Positions 33,699 to 45,310 of a stretch of DNA of 64,000 bases are shown piece by piece. Numbering within the stretch: position 1 is the first letter of the stretch; the number at the start of each line of letters is the position of its first letter. The notes beneath the pieces were generated by a model that saw nothing but the letters and a program-made list of their open reading frames with translations, was not told the DNA's origin and did not search any database. The stretch covers positions 12,672,524 to 12,736,523 of the forward strand of contig RSEF01000004.1 in NCBI GenBank assembly GCA_003993805.1, given 5' to 3'. The position numbers and the translations under genes were made by a program. The DNA is from Himantopus leucocephalus. Its lineage: Eukaryota > Chordata > Aves > Charadriiformes > Recurvirostridae.

Positions 33699-36220
33699 AT
33701 ACGTTATGGAATCAATAAAAAATTATGACATCTGAAGCTACACTAAACTCTGTCAATATTTTGAGCAAATAAATAGCTAAAAGAAAATAAAATAACATAT
33801 TTGGAATAGAGAGAGCATTTATTCAGCAGGATCTAGGCATGCGTTTAAGTTATCACACCTCAGGTAGCATTCTTGCATGTTGTATTTAAGTATCGAACCA
33901 GGGCCCAAAAATATAAAACTGTTTTTACTCTATGTAGTACTGGTAATTACACGGAAACTGTGATGCACCTGTTACTAACCACTCCTAGAAAGGCAGTGCA
34001 GCTGTTCCTCTTTGTGTGAACCTTTTGGGGAGCTACACCGTAGTAATGTTTGGCAAGATTAAAGATTATCCACTCACAAAGTCATGCCACTGAAGCGACT
34101 ACGTTATGGAGTAAACTTTTAGAGGAAAAACAGATGTTGAAAATATGTTGATATGTTTCATTTTATCATGTGGCCAAAAGTTTTTTAAAAAATGTAAAGT
34201 TCCTGTCTTACATTCTAGAACTACAGTGAATTTTTTATTTGCATAGATAAAGTACCTCTGATTAGCTGATGTCATGTTACTTCTACTAAATGCCAAAGCT
34301 GAAACTCTTTAAATAGATTTTATAGAGTTTAACAAACCCTGCAGGCCTCCCAGTTCAGTCATTAAGGATGGGATCTGGGATGATATACAGTGAGTTATAG
34401 AGCCTAGGCTAGGAGAATTACATTTGGAAATCAGATCTTGCCAGAAGATTTCTACAATTGGTTATTATTTAACTTTGTTATCTTCCCATATATAAAAAGC
34501 TACCTTACTGAATACACTCAGGAGTTAATATTAGCTTCAAAAGTACACTTTTAAAGGTAGTTTGAGTGGTTTTTTGGAAGATGGAGACTTTTCCCTGTCA
34601 AAATATTTCTTAAACATTCAGCATTGAAGGAATTAGAAAATTTCTTCCAGTGGAATTCAAGGAATTCTATTTAATGCCTTTGTGTATTACTGTAATCTTC
34701 ATGGTGTTGGTAAAAGTGACAGAATGGGAAAGGGAGAAATACCAGCTGTGTACTGGCCAATTCGTGAATGGAAACAGAACTAGGAGTGGAATGGAGCATC
34801 AGTGTTTGTCTACTTGCTGCAGGATTTGATGCAACAGTCACAGAGAGCCTAGGCGGCTATCACATCTCTCTGTATGGCAGGCTTACATCTGGCAAGAAAA
34901 TTTCAAGTTGTCAGTGGTTTTGTGCTTCACTTGTACAGCCCAAAATAACCCCTCTCTACTCAGCTACTGTAGGTTTTGTACTGTGCATCATGAAGATCTT
35001 TCATTGAATGTAACAGAAATACTAGATACTTCAAATACAAAGTAGCTGTGGAACTTCTGCCTTTTGAATAGCAAAACCTGTTTTGTTTTGATTGTTTTAG
35101 TTCATACAGATTGAGCAACTTCCTACCTAGAAGAACACACATTCTGAAGTACATTCCTTAAAATCAGGTTTTAAAAAGAAAGTAAAATATTCTTTTAAGT
35201 GTATTCACTGTATGGAACACTGTAAGTGTATGGAACTGCATTTTCTCTGGGTGTATCAAAAAGGATATGTCTCTGCTGAATAATGATGTAGTTCTAAATG
35301 CAATTGGTTGTTTGAAGGAAGTGAGTGGGAGAGAGATATTAGAAAACACTGAAGCACAGTGAACACAAAAGGAAGATTAATTATTTCCTCTGAAACTATT
35401 TTTGTGGGTATAATTAGATAAACAAAATGGACATCTGTACTTAAGCTTGCTGTCTTCAGATGCTCTATACTTTCATTTTACTGGGGCAGTTGACAAGTAT
35501 TCATTGGAAATAATCCTACTTCTTCAGTAGGCTTTTTTTTTTTTTTACCAGGTAATACAAATCTTTTCTTTTCTTCCTTTAGAAAATTCTGTCCTAATAT
35601 GTTCATGGCCACAATCCTTTTCTCCTAAAGAGGTTTCTGTTCTTCTGGAAAGGACAGTAGACACTCCTCAACATCACTTGCAATGTGATTTCAGGGCATA
35701 CATTGTGATAACTATTTGATTAAAAAACATAATTATACATCCAATCCTACTAACAAGACTGATTTTCCCTCAGTTTCTGTAGACAGATAAAAAATATCTA
35801 CCATTTATTATACTTTATACAGAACACGGATTAAATAGGATTTCACCATATAGAAAAAAAATGAAGATATGATTCAAAGTGTTTTTCCTCTCAGATACAT
35901 TTCACACAACAAGTTCTTAGGGAGTTACCAGTCCCTCAGAGAACTGGACCCTAGGCAGGATTATGACAATTACTGATTCATATGATGATGGGAATGTACA
36001 AAATTACTATTGTCTAAATAAATTCTGAAGGCAGATATCTGACAATATGGTGTCTCAAACCACTGGTTTAGATTTAACTACATCACCCATCATGTTTCTC
36101 TCTTTTTTTTTCCTTTTTTCTTTTTATACTTATTATAAGACACTGTTATTTGAAAACCATGTGGGTTATTGTCCATTATTATCTACTCTGGCTAAAATGT
36201 TGGCTTTGCTACTTTACTCA

Positions 36221-36283
36221 GAAAAGAGAAAAAAAAACAACCCCAAAACACCAACAAACAAACAAACCAAACAAAACCCCACC
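36221..36283 (+). repeat. C/A-rich low-complexity tract
   Basis: An A-run followed by CAACCCCAAAACACC and repeated CAAA/CAAAC units. Strand-reversed, it has the same composition as the G/T tract at 29841. Confidence 0.88.
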
Positions 36284-39200
36284 AGAATATAAAACTCTGT
36301 ACATTAACAATGTCAAAGATTTTAATATGTGGTCACAGATTTATTTTAATACAAGCTAAATATATGAGAAGACAAAATACCTTGGAATGCTCTTCCTAGT
36401 CCTAGCAAGGTGAGCATGAAGCTGTTAGTAAAGGATGGGTTAAATTACCACTGCATTTAAATGGCTTTTGGTGTGTGAAGAGGAGAGAGCTGCTGCTGTT
36501 TATTTTGATGCTATTTTGTACTCCTCTGCTGATAAGAACAGTTTGACTGCGTGAAAACATAGGAGAGGTTGAGCCTAATGAAACTGCTGAAATTCTTCAG
36601 TTATTACTGCCATTGTAGAAGAGGTAAATACAGTGAATGTGATGTACTTAAATTTCCAAGAAACGTTTTATGAAGTATTTCATCTGATATTTCTGGCTTA
36701 GTTGTAATGCTGTTGAATATTAGATAAACAAGCTGCTGGATGTAAACAAAACAAGAAAAGCTACCATATTAGTCAAGAGCTCACTGACCTAATTGAGCAT
36801 CTAATACTATATATGAGTGTTATCTTGACCCCATTCAGTGCCACATTATGATTATTCCATCCCACTGCCTTTCAGTCTAAAGGTTCTTAATTAAGAATGT
36901 ATCTCCTAAATTAGATTATATTCTTGTCTTTGGTGTTCATTTTTCTCTAACAAGTTATGGCAAATAATAAAAAAAGAAATGTTGTCATCGCAACAATCTT
37001 GTTAGTTCATACTTTGTAATTTATACCACAAGTACCTGCTTATAAATGAATTGTGAACTTGGGAAGTAAGTCCCAATTCCAATGTGTGGAATTGATGATA
37101 TATTGCAAACTTTGTTTTGTTTGAGGGAATTAGTTCATTCTGTATTGTTCTCATCGAAAAATCATCTTTGAAAACAGGGTTTTTTGCTTGTTTAATAAAT
37201 CTTGATCTGTACTCAAAGTCTTTATAACGAATAGAATGCCAATTTTTTTCTTCTGTGAAATGACGGAATTTAATATGGTTTATATTGCTATCACTGAAGA
37301 CAGAAAAGACACCTTCATATTGATTATGGCCATACCTTTTGCGAAGTGTTCCAACACTTTTTTAATTAACCCTTCTTAGTCAAATATGACTATCAATACG
37401 TAACTGTTTGAGGTTGTGACTGCTTCAAGCTAATTCCTTAATATTGTATAGCCAGTCAGATCAGGCAAAACACACAGTTTTGCCTGTTTCAAATAAAATA
37501 AAAACTGTGGTAATTTATCTTTAGCAGCTAATTTAAATTTCCTGCTGTGTTTCAGAGCAGTGCCTTAAAAACTCTTGTTACCTATATTAGGTGAAGATAC
37601 TCTTATTAAGAATGCACAGGTTTAGGTGATCAGAGGCTTCTTGCAGGTCATCACCCAACAGTTCAAACGCCTCAAGTTATGATACAGGGGTCCTGTGGAG
37701 CACGCTGGAGCCAAGGTCGTGGAATGAAACAAGGGCATTTTTGCCTGTGGTTTTGGTGTCTGCCAACCTTGTCCGCCCTGTTTTTGACAGTAATTGTAAA
37801 AAAGTGAACAAGAATTGCACTAGAAGGAAAGCTGAGAAGAAAGTATGACCTAGGCAGCCATTTAGATGTAAAATATGTTTGGCACTGGCTGATGTAAGAG
37901 ACTCAGGCTGAGCAACTGCAACTAACTGTATCAAGACATGTTAGAGTTGGGAAACAAAATTAGGAATGGAGTCTAGGTCTGGGAAGGTTTCAGGGAAGAG
38001 GAATCAAGAAAACTGCTATGCTGAATATGACAAGATGAGAGGGGATCACGCTTGAGGATCAGGGTTTGAAGAGGGAAATAAGAAGAGTAATCTATGTCTG
38101 AGAGTCCCGTTTTTTAGGAAGCTAGGGGCACAACTCACAGTTCCTCAGACAATTCTGTTGCTGTCCACGAAGTTACAAAAAACAGTGACAGTATGGAGCT
38201 CTTGATATTCAGTCAGAGAACTACAATCTACAGCAGCTATCATTTTTTCCATTAGTTCAAATGGCAGAAATCCACAAAATGTCTCTAAAAGTTAAAAATG
38301 ATTTATGATTCACATGGTTGTTAACGTTGACCCAGTTTTTTTTTTTTCCTAGGGTTTTGGGGTGGTTGTTGTTTTTAAATCACTCATTAGACTATGCAGG
38401 CTTAAACACAGTGAGGTTTCACAAGCACAGTCATGAAAACTTGGATTGTCAGCAAATATGTACACTTTTATTCAGCACAAAATTACGTGTTGATGCATTA
38501 TGTTCTAATTAATTTGACCTTTATTTCCCATTTTATCTGAGATTCATGGTCTAAGAGTCCATTACTCACAAGAAACTTCAGATTTCTTATGCAGTCTCAA
38601 GCCCCTGTTCGCTTCAGCCTTCTGTTTTATTTAGTTTCTGAATGGAAGATTACAATATGAAAGTAAAATTAAAATTCAACATATGTGATACCAAATGGCA
38701 AAGACTTATGCCCAGACCTTCAAGAACTGAGGAAATGTTTCATTTCTGTGAAGAATGTAATACAGCTTCTTTACAATATTTTGTACGCGAACCTTTTCCC
38801 TGCTGTGGGTTACCATGATCGCTAAATGATTGTTTCCTCATGGTAATATTGAATTCCCGCCTTTCACAGTTCAGCTGTAGGACAGTTGGCAATGAACTGC
38901 CCAACAAAATGAATCTTTTACTATGAATTTAACACACCCTTCTGGCATATATCATCTTTGACGCAGTAACTCTAATTCCACAGTTGATGTAAAATGTGGG
39001 CTGGTTAATAATATTTGATACTTGCTGGTAATGGTAAAGCATTTACTACTACAAACATTAGATGTACAGGGATATGACTAGATGATTTCTCACTGTTCTT
39101 GCCAAGCCCTTTATTAGAAATCTGATGTTGAAGATATCTACCACTCAGCCAAAGAAGATGACAGCAGTCTAGTAGATGAGGATCTGCTCACTCCTGTCAC

Positions 39201-39672
39201 AGCTTTCTTAAAACAATCATAATTTCATAGGAAAACTTATCAAAAGGTACTGGCATTGGCAGTGAAATACCGAAAAAGAATCTTCAGGACTCTGATGTGC
39301 TTGAACTATTGTTTACTTTGTCCTCCCTTCTGAGTGGGCTGTGAAAATAAATATGTGGTTTTGTTAATCCATTGCAGTAGTTCCTCTGCAGACAGTAGCT
39401 CTCTCATCAATGCTACAAAACTAATTTTCAAACCTCTGCTCTATTCCTAAGCACATAACAGCTATTGCCCTTGCCCACATCTTTCCACTACCACTTTGGG
39501 ATACTTGGAATATAAATGCACTGAATGAAAACTGACACTTAAAATTTAAGATCCTTCAAAGAAAGGAACTACATGAATGTAAAGCATCATTATTAAGCAA
39601 TAACAACTGAGTTGCAGGCCATTAACCCAGTCAGTCATTAATCCCAGAGAAATCCTCTGTGCTGAACCTTTT

Positions 39673-39689
39673 ACTATTATTATTATTAT
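39673..39689 (+). repeat. (ATT)n microsatellite
   Basis: Five ATT units in direct succession. Confidence 0.85.
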
Positions 39690-40290
39690 AAACACAAAAC
39701 AAAGCAAAGAATCAATCCCACAGGTATTTTGACTCTTTAGTGGGTGATACTGCTGTTGTTATATTGCATGCTATAATTACTGTGCATATTAGCTAGTCTG
39801 TTCTCACTGTAACACTAGTAATAGCCAGTAAAGGGAGGGAGAGAAATGTTTCCTATTTGTGAAATCCAAATATGAGAAATATTTGTAGTCCCCATGCTCT
39901 AAGCAAAGCTACAGGAAATGTGTCTCTCTCCCCAGAGAGGTACTTCATCTGAATAGCTGTTCCCTGGTAGGAACATTCTCCTGCCTCACAGTCCTCCCCC
40001 CTGCAAGCACCAGGAACACACTTCCTACCTTGGTTTAAAGACAGACGAGGCAAGTGTCTTTAGCAAGATGCTCTGGGGCACAACCTTTCCAACAGCAGGT
40101 CTCCACAGCTTGAGAAAGTGTCACACGCAGAATGCCAGACACCTTGATAGAGAACCACACCTCTGTTTCTCTCTTTTAGAATTAGGACTATAAAGCAATA
40201 GAAAATAAGGTACCCCAGGCAAGCCCAAGCCCTCATTTTGGATGAAATTGCAGGCAGATTTTTTATTGCTAAAGGCCTATAGATTTTTTA

Positions 40291-40312
40291 TAGGCTATAG
40301 GCCTATAGCCTA
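40291..40312. other. 22-bp perfect palindrome
   Basis: TAGGCTATAGG at 40291-40301 is followed directly by its exact reverse complement, ending at 40312, with no spacer. A further copy of one arm core (GGCCTATAG, 40274-40282) lies just upstream and can pair with CTATAGGCC at 40295-40303, so two alternative hairpins are possible. No transposon or gene explains it. Confidence 0.85.
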
Positions 40313-43300
40313 CATAGCAGAAAGAAAGGAAGGAGGCAGCAGCTGCAGCACAATTACCTGCCAAGGGTCTTCAGTGAACATGTAGAGATCAGAGCACCGT
40401 GTATTCACTGCTATTGTTTTCTGTGCTACCTGCAGTTGAGCTTGTGCATGCTGCGGTCTCACTCGCTATGTAGGCATTTCCCTGACTATGCATTTCTTTA
40501 AATAACTCCTCCTTTGCTTTGGAATATTTTAAATTTTTTTTTGCAGTGTCCCCCCACCCCCACTCCGGGTTAAATTTCATTTGTAGTCTATTTACATCAC
40601 TTCTGGTTCTTTGGGAAGAAATGTTCTCAAAGGAGATCTTGAAACAAGTTAGTTTAGTCTTCTAACTTTTTTGTCAGTATTTAAAAATGAGGAAGGCAAA
40701 ACACTTTAATTGCTATTTCTCATTTTCATGAAAAGAAGATCAATTTGCAGCCATTTCTGTGTTACAGTGATGGCAAGATCTTTTGCATTTCTTCAGTCTT
40801 TTAATAAAGGGTTTGACAGGACCTGTTTTAGAGTCTTTCTCATCGACAGCAGGGTGTGGTTTTTTCATGAAAATTTGCTTGACGCAAATATAGTTCAACT
40901 GAGAAAAGAAATGGATTTTTCAATGACAGGCTCCTTATTTACACATTTTTAAACTTCAGCACTGACAGAGGCCCAGGGAGGTTTAGTGAAAAGTTCACAC
41001 GCTAGGTTGATCACTGGCCAGGGGTCACTGATGCTATCACAAGTCACTGTACATGCTGCACACGCGTACGGGTAACTTCCCTTAAAGGACAGAAATTGGA
41101 AACTATTTAAAAGGCAATACCATCCACAAACAATTTGGCTGCATGTATTCAAGTATCTCATTCTTATTATGAAATGCTTGTCTTTTGCCAAAGAAGCTGA
41201 GGCGCATGTAGTAATTTGTACCAAAATGTAAGAATATTTCAGTAGAAGTAGTTTTACATCCAGGAAAAATCATGGTGCACTGTTTTGAAAAATTTCAGTG
41301 ATTCTGTTTAGCATAACTGTAAATGTAGTTCTATAACGTTATTTTTTCTTTAAACCTAGTTGTAAACAATTTGGTTATGAAATTATCTCCTTTGTGAAAA
41401 CTTGAGGAATAAGAGTACCAGCTAACTGTCATGTATTTTTATTTCCTTAATCACTAACGTATCTTTATAGATTTTAAGTGTATAACACATTAGATATCAA
41501 AGAGTTGCTACATTAATACCAGTAAATTTTATTGCTTTTTAAGTTTGACTGACAAGTAGAGCATTAATTGCTTAAAGTCTATGCAAAATTCAGTGGCATA
41601 GATTACAGACTATGATGCTTTATTATTAGCTTGTTGACTATAATAATTGGTGCATTTTCTGCTGAGATTATTGATTTTTCAAGATTGTTCTCAGGAGTCT
41701 CATTGAAAATCTTTCAAGGCCAGTGGTGTCAACAGTGATGGGCTACAATGAGTTTCAATTTAATGTATTCCTTTGCTTAACTCCCCTGGTACTTTATACT
41801 TGAACAGATATGACAGATCTTCTGGCAACATTTATGTGAATATAAGATATATTAAATAATATGTAACATTTCAAACCTACTTGGAGCAGTTTCCATGGAG
41901 ACCAAAGGCATCCACTGGAAATTAAAATACAGAGGATCTCAACTTATGAAATGGAAATATTTGATACAAGGTTTTGAAATCTTCTTTCAGGAGGTAGGAA
42001 TACATATGCCTGATTAATTAGGGCAATACTAATTCTGTATGCATGATCTTGTGAAAAATTTAGGAAGCAAATTAAACACTTTTTAAAAGAAATAAAATAT
42101 CTTTTAAAGCTATGTGCTAAAAGATTAAATTCACCCCTTTACTGAACAATGAGCAAATAATCAGGCTTAATGCAGACACTTCTGTAAAAAACTGGAGGGA
42201 ATGAGATCCAGTTTTCACAGGCAGCTCAGACAATATGGAACAGAAGCACCACCCTGCAGCTGCGCAAACCCCAGCTGAGGTGTGCGTAATGGTAGCTCTC
42301 TGCTACTGAGCCCTGGCTGCTGAATGTGGGCAGATGCATAAGCTCCTTCGTTTGGTCTTTGCCTCAGTTCTGGTCACTTTATACCGATTACAGAGAAGTG
42401 CTTTCTATTATGGCAGACAACTCTGCTCCAGTTATAAACTGTCCCATCTTAAAGCATGCCTGAGTGATGTCCTGGAAATCCGGGCATGGATGATCTTACC
42501 CTGCANAAAAAAAAAAAAAAAAAAAACAAAACACAAAAAACAAAAAACTCCCATTGCCTGACATACCCGAAATAATGGTATCGAGATGAATACACTTTAG
42601 GCCCAGGGTTCTTTGTCTAGAATATATTACGCTTAGACTGTTGTGCAGAGAGTTGCCTTAAAGTGGGACGTAGCTTTCAGGAGCAGATTTCCATTTTGTT
42701 GGTCAGCTTCTGAAGACTGAAATGCCCAGTCTAATCTCTGATATTAAATCTGTATTTGTATTACTTTAAATCATATTTAGCTGTCAGAAATTGTATGTCA
42801 CCAGCAGCGGAGCTGTTTATATCAATATCTAAATACTTCCAAATTGTGTTGATTAATAACATAAGATTGCCCCAAAGATGTGAGGAAAGAACAAGCAAAA
42901 GAGAAGGAATAAAAATAAAATGATTCTGCTGTGGATTAAGAGTTTACTTGGGGGGGGAAATCTATCTTCTATTTTCTTATCAAGGTTAATAGTTACAAGT
43001 ACGATGCCTAATGACTGGCCCACAGTGGAAACACTGTGTGATCACCAGCATGTGATACTATGGTCAGGAGATCAAGTAAGGGCACACTGATAGTGATAAT
43101 TATAGTCATTTATTTCATTCTTTGAGAGATAGCTGCAAGAAGGAAAAGAACACTAATTAAATATAAAAACAGATGGCAAAGAGACCTTTGCAAAGGTCAA
43201 CAATAGAAAAATCTTATCTTTGAATTATCTAAGTGGATCAGACACATGTAATTTATCTGAGAGAATTACAAAATAAAAATAAAAACCACTTGATACTCAG

Positions 43301-45137
43301 AAGAAGATAATGAACAACATTGTTAAAAGCAAAGAGTACTATTAGCAGAAGATGAAAGATCACACAGTTTGGCCTCTAATTACTGACTTATTATATTCTA
43401 GGCTGATACAGAAAGTGAATGTGGGTATAGAAAGTGGATTATGGCTAGATAATGTTGACAGAATCTATATTTGATTAACTAGGAGAGAAAATATATTTGG
43501 CTCTTTCACCCTCTGCAAGTTGCTTTTTAGATTATAAAACCCTGAAGTCAGTTAAAGAGCTCTAGATCAAAGCAGCTAGCCTACTTTTGGTCTCCTTCAG
43601 CCAGAGTCCAGTTTTTTTGGTCTTTTCCAGTCTACATAGACCATCATTTTTCTTAGCATAACTTTTCGAAAGATATGTACTTCCTTCTGAATGGAATTGT
43701 TATAAAAAAAAACAGGCAGTGTTTCTGCAATATCTTCCCTAATGCATTCAATGACAATAGTTCACTGCTAGGAAAACATCTATTCAATGGCACTAATATT
43801 GTGAACTCCGTTACAACTTTTTTTCAACTGCATAGCAGTAAGTAGAAATTTTTAGAGAGTTAAAAAAATCTTCTGAGGGATATCTAGAAGAAAAAGAAAT
43901 CTTGACTTTTCAGTGTAATCCTGAGATTTTAAGAAATTCATATAGCCTTCATGTTACATTTGTATAATATTTTCAAGCTTTTTTCCATTGTTATGAAGAC
44001 TGGAAACTTGTACCTTTTCAACTTGATTTTATATAAAAGAAATGAGAGCTGAGTTACCTAATAATTTGTCTGCAAATGCCACCAGATGCTATGAGGAAAA
44101 AGAAGATGAGTATTGCAAAAGTTTTGACAAAGGTATTGAGTGTTAGCAACCCTAACTTGGCATTTTTTTATGAAACCAAAATGCATTAGTAGGAGCTTCA
44201 GCATGCTGCCTGGAAGTGCAGCCGGCTGCCATTTTTCTCTCTTAAGGCTGCTTTCTTTCCTGTTCAACAGAGTATAAAAACATAGTTGCATATAAGATAT
44301 CTGCAAGTATGTTTCATTGCAAACACAAGATCAAGCAGCATCTTGTTGCTTCATAATCATGAGGGGTTCTTGTCTGTAGCAGTTACACGTCTTCCTGAAG
44401 AAATGGGCTTTCTCATCCAAGAAACTTCCCTTGCCCATGAAGCCATCCCTGAATTTTAAAGAAATGACAAGCCATGAAAGTGTTGGCCAGATGTTGTAAA
44501 GAAACAAATATTCCAGATATGTCTGATTTTCTCTGATATTCCAGATGTCTCATCAATTACAGGGGAGGGCAGCACAAGGAGAATCTCTGATGCTTTTTAT
44601 AGTTTGCATGGACTTTCTGTTTAAAATATAATATTAATTAGCAATTAATACTTGAAAAAGAGTTCTCATTTGTCTTTTTCAAATCTGCTCCTGAAAAGAA
44701 TTGATTTTAATATTTTTCACATGGTGCTAGTAGTCTGGCAGCACCATCTAACACTGATTATGCTGTTAAGAGGGTGGTTCTGAAAGCCAAATAACATCAA
44801 GCATCAGCTGCTTTTATCTCAACATTGTCTCTGGAAAATCAACTGTCTCAGTATCAAACTTCAGTGACTGAATTTGGTCATCCCTTGATCAGCAGTTGAT
44901 CTAACTTTGTTGCAAGTCCAAATTTTGTTTATATGTGGGGGGAAAAAAAAATCAAATTAAGATATCTGGAAATAAGAGGAAAGAGCAATACATTTTTTTC
45001 TGATGTATGTTTGTTAAGCAACGTTTAGTTTCAGGTGAGGTGAAGGGTATATTGTTCTCTTTGTCATAGCTGAACTTTTAGAGGAAAAAGCAGCAGAAGA
45101 GCAGGCACTATGGGGGAGGTTTGTCAGTTTTGGTTTT
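40313..45137. other. Gene-free AT-rich stretch
   Basis: No gene seen. The only striking item is the A20 run next to an N at 42506 (listed separately). Open frames stay under about 92 codons and carry no domains. Confidence 0.5.
42334..42549 (+). repeat. A20 tract beside an N, possible retroposed tail
   Basis: A slightly GC-richer block (about 42240-42505) with a 57-codon open frame ends at TACCCTGCA, then an N at 42506, then twenty As and CAAAACACA6CA6. A body followed by a poly-A tail with A-rich decay is what a retroposed transcript looks like, but no AATAAA signal lies upstream, no target-site duplication is seen and the N makes the junction unreliable. Confidence 0.2.
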
Positions 45138-45237
45138 NNNNNNNNNNNNNNNNNNNNNNNNNNNNNNNNNNNNNNNNNNNNNNNNNNNNNNNNNNNNNNN
45201 NNNNNNNNNNNNNNNNNNNNNNNNNNNNNNNNNNNNN
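45138..45237. other. Assembly gap (100 N) abutting CR1
   Basis: Exactly 100 Ns. The left flank ends in a T/G-rich phrase (CAGTTTTGGTTTT) and the right flank begins inside CR1, so an unknown length of CR1 and simple repeat may be missing. Confidence 0.97.
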
Positions 45238-45310
45238 TGTCATTGGCAAACTTGCTGAGGGTGCACTTGATCCCACTGTCAGTGTCACTGACATTGCACT
45301 ACAGTAATGT
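45238..45310 (-). repeat. CR1 fragment at the reverse-transcriptase active site
   Basis: TGTCATTGGCAAACTTGCTGAGGGTGCACTTGATCCCACTGTC-type text is the reverse complement of the CR1 segment around the reverse-transcriptase active site. Read on the minus strand it gives DSGIKCTLSKFAND. In active CR1 the last four residues are FADD, so the first catalytic aspartate is changed to Asn. The similarity fades by about 45310 and the other side is lost in the gap, so the length of this copy is unknown. Confidence 0.82.

Larger units (their letters stand above)
31827..40260. other. Gene-free stretch with short inverted and simple repeats
   Basis: No gene seen. It contains TGTGAGAT-CAC-ATCTCACA (31973-31991), a TGCC tetranucleotide run (33682-33698), a C/A-rich tract (36221-36283), an unassigned 85-codon frame in a slightly GC-richer patch (37677-37934, minus) and an ATT run (39673-39689). 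Confidence 0.5.

Noticed and set aside
45110..45307. 65-codon plus-strand frame across the 100-N gap
   Set aside because: It is open only because Ns contain no stops, and its right half is CR1 read on the wrong strand.
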